A DNA stretch of 64,000 nt, from positions 9,782,000 to 9,845,999 of the forward strand of contig CM068549.1 in NCBI GenBank assembly GCA_035048495.1, in the 5' to 3' direction. This document shows positions 1-10,109 of the stretch, one piece after another (position 1 is the first letter of the stretch; each line of letters begins with the position of its first letter). A program made the translations under genes and the position numbers. Below the pieces are notes generated by a model. It did not search any database and was not told where the DNA came from. It was given only the letters and a program-made list of their open reading frames with translations. Source of the stretch: Euptelea pleiosperma (Eukaryota > Streptophyta > Magnoliopsida > Ranunculales > Eupteleaceae).

Positions 1-174
1 AATGAGAAAATTAAAGAATTTGAGAAGAATAACAAAAGGGAGTTTCTCCAACTTGAAAAAGGGCACAAAAAATTAAGTAGAGAGGTTTACAAAACCAAGT
101 ATGAGGAAGATTTGAGTGTAAGATCAATCAAAGCAAGTGTTGCAGTGAAATGCAAGAACTTTTTTTCTTTTTTT
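1..174 (+). CDS. Possible 3' end of a charged, coiled-coil-like coding exon (unrecognised)
   Basis: Frame 1 is open from the first base of the window to a TGA at 172-174, giving about 57 residues. The peptide is rich in Lys and Glu (for example NEKIKEFEKNNKREF) and looks like amphipathic coiled-coil sequence. The last residues, encoded by a T-rich run, look non-coding, so a splice donor or the true end may lie earlier. No family was recognised. The open frame could be the tail of a gene starting left of the window, a transposon-encoded protein, or chance in AT-rich DNA. Confidence 0.22.
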
Positions 175-3100
175 TGACATTTATCTTAAAAAATTTATGC
201 TGGTGGCTAGAATGGAATCAGTTTGAATGCTAATTGATTTAACTGCTCAAAATCATTGGAAGCTTCATCACATGGAAGTTAAGTCAGTTTAACATTGTTA
301 ATGAAATCTACACTCAACCACTCTTTCATGAGAAAAAGGATTTTAAAGAGGTGCACAAGCTTAAGGATTTATGAAAAGACTCATAAGCATCCTAATATAC
401 ATATATCAGATCATAGTTTGGTAGGCTTGCAAGTAGGGGCCAGTAATGGGCTATCTTTTCTTTTTTTCCCTTTCGTGATCAATAATGAATAAAACTAAAA
501 AAAATAAAAGAAATGAGAAGAAAATACAAAGGAAGAAAATGAAAAACAAGGATTACACTCCAGAAAAATTAACAAATAAGATATGTAAATGGGAACACCC
601 ATATTATATACAATTTTCAATTTCGAGGTATACATAATAAGTTATATTTTCTCTCAAACTTGTAACTCGTAGTTCTATGTGGTTATAACCTCCTCAGGTG
701 ATTCTTATATTATTTTACTTTTATGGACTTAAATGACATGATTATGAATATTTACATGTGTAAATCTGACTCCAACATACTTCCTTCAGCATTTACTAAA
801 AACTACTAATCTTGTTGTTTTTAACTCTTAATGGTCTTCTGTTATGTTATGAGTTAAGAGTGCTTCTATGCTTGTTTTATCATTTTCTACAATATAAATG
901 TGCGTTTCCTATGCTTTTTCATGATTTCAATAATATTTTCGCAATTTCCAACAAGTTTACAATATTTCCACACGAAATATTACATTTCCAATTTCTTATC
1001 TGACCGAAGTAATGTTCGAAGTGGACCTGACAGGTCAACCAGTGAACCACCCTATAACAGTCCAAGTGGACACTTATGGCCGTGTCACCCCTTGTTTTAA
1101 TAATTTTTCATATAAAATTGATTTCTAAAAGCGGGTTAGTGTGTTTCATCCTCCATACAATAATAAACTAAAAATATTTTCTACTTTATTTTCTTTTTTT
1201 CTTATTTTATTAATAATTTTAAGCATTCATATATATTAATATATTTTAATAAATATATGTACGGGCGTGTCTCCGTATCATATTTTTTTAGGTTATCGTG
1301 TCGGACACCTCGTATCCGTGTCGGACACTGACACCCGTGTCGGTGTCCTTGTTACATAGCAGCTAATTAATCATTGACATCCAATCCATTTCTTTAATTA
1401 AAAAAATTAGAAACACCCCCAACCCAAATCTTATTCTCATCCTTCCCCCAAAACGACGATCTATTCGAGGCAAGTGAAGACATTTCTCGATCTCATAATA
1501 TTCAGAGCCAAACTACATGTACGATGAATTGATCTGCGTGGTGTCATTGCCATTGACCTTGCTGTCACCACACAAATTCCTCCCGTTAAAGGAGAGTTTC
1601 GGAGACAGAAGAGAGAAATCCAATACACAACTATAATTGGAAAACTTCTCCGTAATTTGACAGATTTGAGAGATTTTAGGGGAAATCTCCCCAATCTTAG
1701 AGATTTGAGAGGTTTCAGGTATTTTAGATTGATGACATTTTTGGGATTTTTGGGCTGTGTTCTAAGAGAGAGAGAGTAGGATCTATAACTTAAGTCATCT
1801 AAATCTTACTTTGATTTATAATTGGTTATTTATGACATCAGCCAAAGCCATAGTTCAAAAAGTTGACATGGCAGTCGAACTGGCTAGCCTACTCAGTTAG
1901 CGAACAGTCCGGGTTCAAAAACAATGGACCAAAGTATATACTGAAAGTACCCATGTTTCCGGCAGCCCATCTAATAGCTTTACTTGAGTCTCCCTCCATT
2001 ACAAGATACCCCAATGTGGGGGGTCGATCTTGTCTTGCCGTCGGATCTTGGTCGGATGGACACACCACAAACAAACATGTTGTATAAGCATACAGGTATA
2101 AGAACAGTAAAGAAAAGAAGCCAAGAGAAAATGAGAGAGAGAGAAAGAGAGATCCGACCGTTTTTACGATGTTCGTTGCCGGAGGTCCGGAGACTACGTC
2201 CTCGGCCTCGTGGAAGGCAATCCACTAATAATTTGCTATTGTGTTACAATGTTTCTCAGTAAGATCCGAGATCTCCCAACCCCTTCTAATGGTGTCGGGG
2301 GTCTATATTTATAAGAAACTATCTCAAAGATTTGAACTAACTGTAAGTAGTTGAGTGTAACTGTATACAGTTAGGGGAGTTGATCTAGTGTGTTGCAGGA
2401 GAGGCTATGGTATAGCAAGACCTATAATAAGAGTCAGTTTAGACCTCGAGATTGGTGTGAAAATATGGGTACCCGCACCCAAGTTTAATGAGATAATTCT
2501 TAGGTCCATTGTTAGACTCACAGTCCCCAACGAGCGCTAAGACACTTGAACAATCATCCCTCATTTACCTTGGAAAACTCTGTTGTTGAAAGAGCAACTG
2601 TCAAAATTAAGCTCAACCTTCACCATGTAAGAGAGGGAGGGCATAGCATTAGAGAATTGGTGGTGGGGGAGGGCAAACACACCATCATCCAATCTCCCAA
2701 CTATAATCACATCTAACTCCTTTAAACTCCTTAGGAGGAAAGAGAACAATGCCAAGGGTGCTAATAATTAGTCGTCAAAGAACAATATTCTCCTACTAAA
2801 TACCCCACAAAAATGGTATGCAAAGATGGTTTCCAAAGTGTTGACAGTAGGTAAAGTAGAGTAAATTCGTGGCAGAAAACTAGCCAACGACACACAAAGG
2901 GAAGTTTGGGGGAGGTGGCACTATTCTCCGCCTAAGCCTATTAAAAGTTCGGATCCCGTTGTGTGACCACATGGGGAAGAGATTGCTAGAGAGAGAGAGA
3001 GAGAGAGAGACTAAGAGAGAGAGAGAAGCCGAGTTACCATACAAAAAAGAGCCCCTACCTAAAAATCTGACCTAAATTGTACTCTTAGCAGTTCATAACC

Positions 3101-3345
3101 ATCAATCCATAATTCTATCTGATCAGAAACTCACTCTGATCCATAATTCAATCTATCAAAACAGAAATGTAGGAACAAATGAATGGAAATTCAAACTTTA
3201 CTTTGTGTAAATATAAATTACATTAGGGCAAAAACGCCCAAAACAACATGGAAACTTACAGAGTTAGCGAATTAGGGTTTCCGACTTCTCTTTACATTCT
3301 TCTAATCAGATCCAAGCGAACGACATATCTCAAACCCCAACCGCC
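175..3345. other. Intergenic, no gene recognised
   Basis: AT-rich DNA with only short open frames lacking recognisable domains. Visible items are a GTGTCGGACAC-rich stretch near 1290-1345, of a kind common in plant intergenic repeats, a (GA)n tract at about 2989-3009, and short GA-rich stretches near 2131-2150. The stretch 1441-1760 has more balanced composition and could be a gene remnant, but I recognise nothing in it. Confidence 0.5.
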
Positions 3346-3984
3346 CTACTTCCCTAGAATCTCTGCAGGAACGATAGCTAATCCAACCTCGACCTTCAAT
3401 TCAACGACTCCGCGGCAAATCGGACAAGAAGATGCCTTGATCAACCACGCATCGATACAATTGGCATGAAACACATGCTTACACCCAGGAAGAATCCGAC
3501 AGCTTTCACCTTCCCGGAAACCCTCCAAGCAAACGGCGCAATCTCGGGTGGATATCCGTTTCACGACGGCTCCATAATTGAAACAAGGGAGCTTCTGCAG
3601 GTCCATGAGCGACAATCCAACACCAAAGTCCACATCTTCTTCGATAGAATTGGAGAAGTGGGTGGTGGTTCGGTGGTGGCGCCGATGATGGAGAGCCCGA
3701 CCGGCGACGCAGATATGTATGAGAACGATGGCGGCGATGCCCAGAAAGAGGAAGAAGAGAGTGATCACGATGATCATGACCACAGCTTGGAGGAAGAAGG
3801 AGAGGAGCCTGGGATTTGGTTTTGTCGATGTGTGGTGCGGCCGCATTGAAACTGGAGGGAGACGAGAAGGAGGTGAGATCAGGAGGGCACCGGCGTAGGA
3901 TGGTGGATCCGACCTGTATCTTGCGACAATTGGGCGGTCGCGATTGAGGCGCATAACAGCTTCTTCTTCGCCCTCGCTCGTCAT
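3346..3984 (-). CDS. RING-H2 finger E3 ubiquitin ligase, ATL56-like
   Basis: Single-exon gene of 212 residues. It encodes a membrane-anchored RING-type E3 that would pass ubiquitin from an E2 to substrates. From the N-terminus there is a polar Pro-rich segment, a strong transmembrane helix at about residues 58-82 (VVMIIVITLFFLFLGIAAIV), a His/Arg-rich stretch, a GLD-like motif (GLSLMDLQKLP), then the RING-H2 domain near residues 150-192. The RING ligands are complete: CAVC, then GCKH, FH, NC and CPIC, with the ATL-type Trp in DAWL. The upstream ATG at 4242 is rejected: the extra 86 residues run into a foldback transposon, while the ATG at 3984 gives a normal ATL length. Short length and the order of domains resemble ATL56. 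Substrate is unknown. Confidence 0.88.
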   Translation of the reverse strand: MTSEGEEEAVMRLNRDRPIVARYRSDPPSYAGALLISPPSRLPPVSMRPHHTSTKPNPRLLSFFLQAVVMIIVITLFFLFLGIAAIVLIHICVAGRALHHRRHHRTTTHFSNSIEEDVDFGVGLSLMDLQKLPCFNYGAVVKRISTRDCAVCLEGFREGESCRILPGCKHVFHANCIDAWLIKASSCPICRGVVELKVEVGLAIVPAEILGK

Positions 3985-4036
3985 TTGGTTTCTCTCTTCA
4001 ACTGCAAATGCTTTTCTTCGAAGGAGATAAGAATGC

Positions 4037-4042
4037 TTTATA
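4037..4042 (-). promoter_or_regulatory. Candidate TATA box of the RING-H2 gene
   Basis: On the minus strand this reads TATAAA in the context TCATATAAAGC, 53 bp upstream of the chosen ATG. A transcription start about 30 bp downstream would leave a short 5'UTR. Position and sequence fit a plant core promoter; this is inference only. Confidence 0.35.
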
Positions 4043-4143
4043 TGAGAGAGAATGATGTAAGATATCGTATAAAAAAATTGGGATTCGATATTAAAGTAGA
4101 AAAAAATATCTACTATACAGAAAGCTCGATCAAATGTTTTTTT

Positions 4144-4977
4144 GGGAATTTTTGACATACCCCCCCATGTTATCTTTAAAATTTGACATACCCCCACAAT
4201 TTGAAAAAGCTGACATACCCCTATGACTCGGTCCACTGTCATTTGACCAGTGTTGACCCGAGTTGACTACCTAATTTTGTATTAAAGGACGAAAGTGCCC
4301 TTGTCTTCAACCTTATAACAAGGGTTTGGGTTTAAGCCAAACCCATAACCCAAATCAAACATGAAAAGAGGAGATTAAAGATAAAAATTAAAACCCATGT
4401 TGGTAAACTTGAGATTTTTTTTTATTTTTTTGATGATTTAAACAAAGATTGAGAAGAAAAAATCCCAAAAAAATAAACAAAACTCATGAAGGAATGAGAT
4501 TTTTTTTATGGATTTTATTGGAGAATGAAATTTTAAAATTGAGAGAACCCATCTTTCCAAAATCCACATCTCAAAAGTTTGAAATATAAATTACTTTGTC
4601 ATGTTTTTCATTTTTGTTAATGAAAAATTTAAAACTAAAATTGTATGTTTTGTGTTTTTTATTTTTTTTTTAATCTTGGATTTAAAATTATTGTCGGAGT
4701 GGTGGCCAGCCGGCCATGAGACTCCAGTGGGTTGGTCGCCGGTGATGGCAGACCAACCCATTGGAATCTCTTGGCCGGACATCTCCACAGCCGTTTGATT
4801 TGGGGTTTGGGTTTTGGCCCAAACCCTTGTTCAAGCTTGAAGACAAGGGCATTTTTGCCATTTAGTACAAAATTTGAAAGTCAACTCGAGTCAACACTGC
4901 TCAAATGACAGTGGACCGAGTCATAGGGGGGTATGTCAAATTTTAAAGATGACATGGGGGGTATGTCAAAAATTCCC
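4144..4977. mobile_element. 834-bp foldback element with long terminal inverted repeats
   Basis: The left end begins GGGAATTTTTGACATACCCC and the right end is its near-perfect reverse complement. The inverted arms run about 200 bp each and include GACTCGGTCCACTGTCATTTG and the matching right-arm segment, with a non-coding AT-rich centre. Seven T residues flank both ends (4137-4143 and 4978-4984), possibly the target duplication, which is not decidable in a homopolymer. It carries no transposase and fits a non-autonomous MULE-type foldback element. It lies 160 bp upstream of the RING-H2 start codon. Confidence 0.75.
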
Positions 4978-5298
4978 TTTTTTTATGCAGAAGTCCCTCC
5001 AATTGACACGTGGTACCCTTTTTCGGGCCACTGACCTTCTGAATGCTTCACCATCATCTTAGTACACAAAAAATCATCTGTTTATAAAACCCTAATTGAG
5101 CGGCTAGAAATCACTGATCACGCTGATTTTGTTGTATAGGGCGACCAAGAATTAACCATGTATTCAAAGGGTAAGCGGGTCACAAAGATGTTGACATGTG
5201 GCAATTTTAGGGACTTTAGACCAGACCTCCAACGGTATCGATGTATGCTACAGTAATGCCTAAAAGGCTATAACCATCTGATTAAAGATGTCTGCGTT

Positions 5299-5696
5299 AA
5301 AACTTTGCTCACCGCATGATGTGAGCGAAGCCGATCACAGCACACACTACGAGCCATGTAGCACACTCTTAGATATCGCTGACCGTATGGATGTTTTGGC
5401 CAGTCCGTCCGTCGACCTGCAAACTAAAAATCAGCCTGATTAGTGATTTATAACCTTTGGATCTTTATTCCAAAATAACGCTCAATAATGCTCAAATTTC
5501 TACGGTTAATATCAACCCATGAAAATAACTTCAATCCAACGCTTATAAATCACTGATCGAGTTCGGTTTTGGTTAGTAGGTCGACCTAGTGATTGGCCAA
5601 ACATCCATACGGTCAGCGCTCTCTAAGAGTGTGCTACGTGGCTCGTATTGTATGCTGTGATCGGCTTCGCTCACATCATGCAGTGAGCGAAGGTTT
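5299..5696. mobile_element. Foldback MITE, copy A
   Basis: Left arm (GCATGATGTGAGCGAAGCC, then CGATCACAGCA) is the reverse complement of the right arm ending at 5696. Both arms continue through the shared subterminal core with GCACACTCTTAGA, CCGTATGGATGTTT, GTCGACCT and a stretch resembling AATCAGCCTGATTAGTGATTT. The whole unit folds on itself around a short centre near 5480-5530. No coding capacity. No target duplication is clear. Confidence 0.7.
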
Positions 5697-5795
5697 ACTC
5701 AAGATTTCTAACCGTTAGATTTGATCATATTCCATGAGTTGAGAAATTATCAATCGAGCTTAATTTTGGTCTGTAGATCTACCATACGGTGAATA

Positions 5796-6136
5796 AAACT
5801 TTGATGACAGGGCACAATACGAGCCACGTGGAACACTCTTATAGGATTCTGAACGTATGGATGCTTGGCCAGTCATTAGGTGGACCTACAAACCAAAAAT
5901 CATCCCGATTAGTGATTTCTAGGCGTTGGATTGGAATTGTTTTCATGGGTTGATTTTAACCGTGGGAAATTTGAGCATTATTGACCTTTATTTGAGGTAC
6001 AAAGGTTTGAAATCACAAATCAAGCTGAGTTTTTGGTTGTAGGTCCATATAGGGATTGGATAAACATCCATAAGGTCAGAGTCCTCTAAGAGTATACCAC
6101 GTGGCTCCTATTGCACCCTGTCATCGGAAAGTCTTA
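5796..6136. mobile_element. Foldback MITE, copy B
   Basis: Arms begin with a sequence ending TGATGACAGGG on the left and its complement CCCTGTCATC on the right. Inside is the same core as copy A: ACGAGCCACGTGG, AACACTCTTA, CGTATGGATG, GTGGACCTACAAACCAAAAA. Termini differ from copies A and C although the core is shared. Non-coding. Confidence 0.65.
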
Positions 6137-6335
6137 CATACTGTAGTTAAAAAAAAAATATTATATTGGGACTTGTTTTGTCGCTTATAGACCAAATTTT
6201 TGTCGGTTTATGCACATTCCTATCAATCCTGACCATCTAATCAGTTGGTCACATAATTAAGTGAGAGAAAGATTGGATGATTTGCACTAAAATGTCCATT
6301 AACAAAAGGTTATTGCCTAGTGGCCACCTTGGAGT

Positions 6336-6356
6336 CCGTCCGTCCGTCCGTCCGTA
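6336..6356. repeat. CCGT microsatellite
   Basis: About five tandem CCGT/GTCC tetramers, between two MITE copies. No function inferred. Confidence 0.6.
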
Positions 6357-6744
6357 TTTGTGTTTCTATGGGCTCGTATAAACGTGGACCGCACACAGGC
6401 TGGAATCATTTCCAAGGAGAAAGCACAAAGTATACGGATCTCAACTTCTGCCACGCAGCATGCTTAGTGCACTTAGAATTTTTTATTATTATTTATTTTT
6501 TATCCACAAAATATAACACCGACATTGGTATTGGATAACCTATAAAAATAAAATAATTACAAAGACATTTTATTATCATTTTACTATATTTTTTTGAACA
6601 AATACTTTTAGCTCTCTACAGCAGAGCCCTGCTGAGGTGGCTGTGGCTGTGGCTGTGGCCCTCTCCCCATCTTTTTTTCACTATTTTTTTTTTCAACAGT
6701 GAGTCCAACATTTTTTCCAAAACTACTCTTTACATTTTAATAAA

Positions 6745-7140
6745 GGGTCGGGCTCCGTTGACAGCCTAAAATGACAGGATTCTGTACAGGACACAAATAT
6801 GTGCCATGTGGCACACTCTTTAGAGGACTCTGACCGTTAGGATGTTTAGCCAATCCCTAGGTGGACCTACAAACCAAAATTCAGCCTGATTCGTTATTTA
6901 CAGGCATTGGATCTTTATACCTCAAATTCTGCTATAATTGACACAGTTGAGATCAACCAATGAAAATAAGTCCAATCCAACGTCTTGAAATCACTAATCA
7001 GGCTGAATTTTGAGTTTTAGGGCCACCTAGAGGTTGGCCAAACATCCATACGGTCAGAGTCCTCAAGAGTGTGCCGCGTGGCATATATCGTGTCCTGTAT
7101 AGAATCCTATCATTTTAGGGCTGTCAACGGAGCCTGACCC
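6745..7140. mobile_element. MULE-type MITE with 9-bp target duplication, copy C
   Basis: This 396-bp element starts GGGTCGGGCTCCGTTGACAG and ends with its complement (GGCTGTCAACGGAGCCTGACCC on the plus strand, within which each 20-mer matches apart from single changes). The inverted similarity covers most of the element. It is flanked by perfect 9-bp direct repeats TTTAATAAA at 6736-6744 and 7141-7149. Nine-bp duplications are characteristic of Mutator-like transposons, so this is a non-autonomous MULE derivative. The interior is the core shared with copies A and B. Confidence 0.88.
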
Positions 7141-7149
7141 TTTAATAAA

Positions 7150-7876
7150 AACCCTTCACCCTTTAGGAAATCGGCTAGATATTTTAAATTTTTACAACCA
7201 ATTATGGCTCTCTCCCTCTCTCTCCCATTCTCTTTACCTAATAGGTCTCCCCTTGACTCCCGTTTGGTTCGATGTTTTTCTGAGAAACGAAAACAAAAAC
7301 CGAGCTAGGACAGCGTCTTTTACGTGTGTTTGCTAAGCAGCTGAAAAGTGGGCCCATGGGAAATCCACTTCCTTACCCCCGTTTCAGAGAAAAACGACTT
7401 CCACTCGTCAAAAGCGGAAGTCAATATTCCAGCTACCGAACTACGCACGTCTCTTCAACAACCTCTCAACCGAACCCCCACCCATTGAGTTCCAGAGATA
7501 CCTCTGCAGCAAACAACCATGCATCCATCTCTCCTTCAATCTATGTTTCATCACTCAATCTCGTTTCACCTCTCAAGATTTTTTTTCTTTTTTTTTTCTT
7601 CTTTTAGGTGAAAAACCTCTATGAGATGTGTAAGGCTGAGAAATCAGAGGATTCTCCAAACCCTTTGCAAGAGGAACACAATGCCCGCTAACATTACCAA
7701 TGTCGCCATGGCTGATGCTTTCACTGACGTATGTATATGGGGTGGTTTCTTTTATCTGATCCTCCAAACCCATTAACAGCCGTATCCGAAAACCCAGAAT
7801 CGCTACCAGTCACTGCACACTTGTCGATGAACCTTCACTCATCAAAGACCCATTAAAGACACGGTCAGAGCCATGC
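7150..7876 (+). other. Possible upstream part of a captured gene fragment
   Basis: Lower AT content than its surroundings, with a pyrimidine tract and AG at about 7566-7606 followed by an exon-like segment (frame including LYEMCKAEKSEDSPNPLQEE). I do not recognise this peptide. It leads into the TAF5-like fragment at 7877, so it may be its 5'UTR or a separate gene scrap. Confidence 0.25.
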
Positions 7877-8030
7877 ATGGATGAAGAAGAGATCGAGAAA
7901 AGCAGTTCTCAGTTATTTGAAGAAGAAGGGTTTCAAGCGAGCTAAGCTCGCATTCCATGAAGAGCAGACCAAGAGCTCCTCCGATTTGCAGAACGATCCC
8001 AAAATCACCAAGCCGATCCTCTCCTTCTTA
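7877..8030 (+). pseudogene. TAF5 (TFIID subunit 5) first-exon fragment, frame-shifted
   Basis: The ATG at 7877 opens a peptide starting MDEEEIEK. After one extra A in the AAAA run (about 7897-7901) homology moves to another frame, reading AVLSYLKKKGFKRAKLAFHE, then EEQTKSSSDLQNDPKI and KPILSF. This is the N-terminal LisH region of plant TAF5, a WD40 subunit of TFIID; the LisH part is normally followed by the NTD2 and WD40 domains. Neither is found downstream: resemblance stops near 8030 and the sequence becomes AT-rich. The copy is therefore a dead fragment, perhaps captured by a transposon or left by a partial duplication. The next ATG, at 7881, enters the shifted frame directly, so a short LisH-like peptide is conceivable. 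Confidence 0.6.
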
Positions 8031-8284
8031 CCCATCTTCTCCTTAGTACATTTGATTATATCTATCCATACATAAATGTCTATATCTTATTAATATGTGA
8101 ACAAAACAAATATGGTTTCGCAAATTAAGGCTACACCGCATATACACTTATTTTATTCACCCCATCCACTTATTTTATCATTTTTTATATTAGCTAGTTT
8201 TCTATTATTTTACTAACATGTTAGTTCATGCATCTTTCTTTTTCTTTAAACAAAACTAAACACTTATTTCATAACCAATACTTG
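8031..8284. other. AT-rich spacer
   Basis: Nothing recognised. It separates the TAF5-like fragment from a direct-repeat pair. Confidence 0.4.
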
Positions 8285-8635
8285 TATATAGACTAGTGGG
8301 TGGCCCGTGCCCACGGCACTCCCCGACAGCGACAAAGTGTCTGCAAAAATCGAGTGTGACTGGCTAAGATGCACCGTTCAGTTGAAGATAAGATCTCGGC
8401 TCTTCTTTATTGAAGCCTATAAGAAGGGCTATATATAACTGGGGAGACAACCACTCTTGCTTGTTATATAGACTAGTGGGTGGCACGTGCCTACGACACT
8501 CCACAACAAAGCATTTGTCAAAATTGGGTGTGAGTGTCTGAGATCCACCGTCCATGCATTTGGGGGATAAGATCTTCGTCATCCTTTGTGAAGCTGATAA
8601 GAGGGAGTATAATATGTATATATATATATATAGAG
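8285..8635. repeat. Imperfect direct repeat, two ~170-bp units
   Basis: Units begin at about 8285 and 8465 with TATATAGACTAGTGGGTGGC. They stay similar through the CGTGCC(C/T)ACG, GATAAGATCT and final AT-rich parts; the offset is 180 bp. The second unit ends in a TA microsatellite into which the next MITE appears inserted. Origin unknown. Confidence 0.6.
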
Positions 8636-9003
8636 GGACAACAATTTCATACAACGTTTTTTACAACAATTTTGGAGTACCCACATGGAAAATGAATCGA
8701 TGGTTGTTTTTGGTGAGGATGATCTCCTCACCATATAGATCACCCCTACAAAAAATCAGCCCATTCTGAAATGTCTAACCCCATCAAATGTGGTTTTCAA
8801 GTTAACGATAAAAATACACGGTCCATAATTCTTCAACTTGTAAACCAGTCTACGAATATCAGAATGATTTAAATTTTTGTGAGGATGATCTCATCACCAT
8901 AGAGACTGTCCTCCCCAAAAATCATCCAATTCCAATACTCCTAATTTATAAATTGGCCTGCACCAATTTGTGTTGTGAAAATAGTTGTATGAAATTGTTG
9001 TCC
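8636..9003. mobile_element. Foldback MITE with perfect 20-bp terminal inverted repeats
   Basis: The 20-mer GGACAACAATTTCATACAAC at 8636-8655 is exactly inverted at 8984-9003. Further inward GTGAGGATGATCTC(A/C)TCACCAT occurs in both halves as direct copies. TA-microsatellite DNA flanks both ends (TATATATA before, ACATATATAT after), so it probably landed in a TA repeat, which hides the target duplication. Non-coding; superfamily uncertain (hAT- or MULE-like). Confidence 0.7.
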
Positions 9004-9039
9004 ACATATATATATATATATATCATACGGTGGACCTCT

Positions 9040-9345
9040 ATAAGGTGGGGTCACCCCAAATAAGAACCTTAAATATACATTGACCGAATGGATGTTTTAG
9101 CCTATCCTAGGTGGACCTGTAAACTCAAAATAGTGTTAGAAATAGAAAACAGAACTGTCCTACCTTCATGTTAACCGTTTATCAGTGGGTCCCTACCCAC
9201 CCAAGATGTGAGCCCACGTGGCACATTCTTAGATCATACTGAGCGTACGGACCTAAAAATCAACGTGTTGGTGATTTACAGCCGTCAAATTGAAATCATT
9301 TCCATGGTTGATCATAACCGTATGGGATCTTGATCACCACTCTGG
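9040..9345. mobile_element. Degenerate pieces of the shared-core MITE family
   Basis: Segments GACCGAATGGATGTTTTAGC with AGGTGGACCTGTAAAC, and CCCACGTGGCACATTCTTAG with TGAGCGTACGGAC, match the subterminal core of copies A-C, but paired termini cannot be delimited. Confidence 0.45.
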
Positions 9346-10109
9346 TGGACCAACAACCCAAAAATCAACGTTGATGAGATGAAGACAGGCACCGCCCCTC
9401 TCAATCAAACAATTAATTGATGGGTCCCATTACTACCTATCGGACCCACCAAAATCCCCACACAACAAAAAGCATACACAGTCTAAACAGGCTGCCATAC
9501 ATAACAAAAACATGACCCAACTACGCCACATAGAACCAGAGTTGAAGGAACTAACCACGATGCAACTCGTATTTATGTTTGGTTGAACCGTTGAATATAA
9601 TCTCATGCAAGAGCAGTGACCTAGGTTGTATGAGAACTTCCATGAGAGCACCAGAAATTTTGCAGGGATGATAAGGCGCTTCAGTTCACTGCAGCTACAC
9701 CCAGTGGTAGTGGCTCTAGCTGTAGCTGTCTTTCAACACTACTTGGAGTTATGTGGAGACCATAAAATTTAATTTATTAGGATGATCATTATTGATATCA
9801 TTTAAAAGAGTCATTTTTCCATGCTTCTAAGATTTGGCTTCTATAAGTCAAGGAATACTCTTAGTTTGTTTGAAAATCTAGCCTACAACACCAAACACAC
9901 ACCCAACTGTTTTCTGGACATATGGTTCCCAAATAATTAAAAATGAGTGTTGTATAGACACCTTGAATCTGGCTCATGAAGTAAAATGGTCAATACATTG
10001 GCCGGTTCCAACAAGCACTGTTGGGCCAGCTGGTCCATTAAGAATTTAAGATATTATATGTGCTCACATCCAAGCAAATTAAGCTTCAGAGTGAGCAAAG
10101 TCCATTGTA
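9346..10109. other. Intergenic, nothing recognised
   Basis: AT-rich, only short spurious open frames, no domain and no clear terminal repeats. Confidence 0.4.

Noticed and set aside
1863..2262. Overlapping short open frames on both strands (up to 92 codons)
   Set aside because: No recognised domain, no splice context, and mutually overlapping; possibly an old repeat.
3985..4242. N-terminal extension of the RING-H2 protein to an ATG at 4242
   Set aside because: Its first part is encoded by the foldback transposon; the ATG at 3984 gives normal family length and sits below a TATA-like box.
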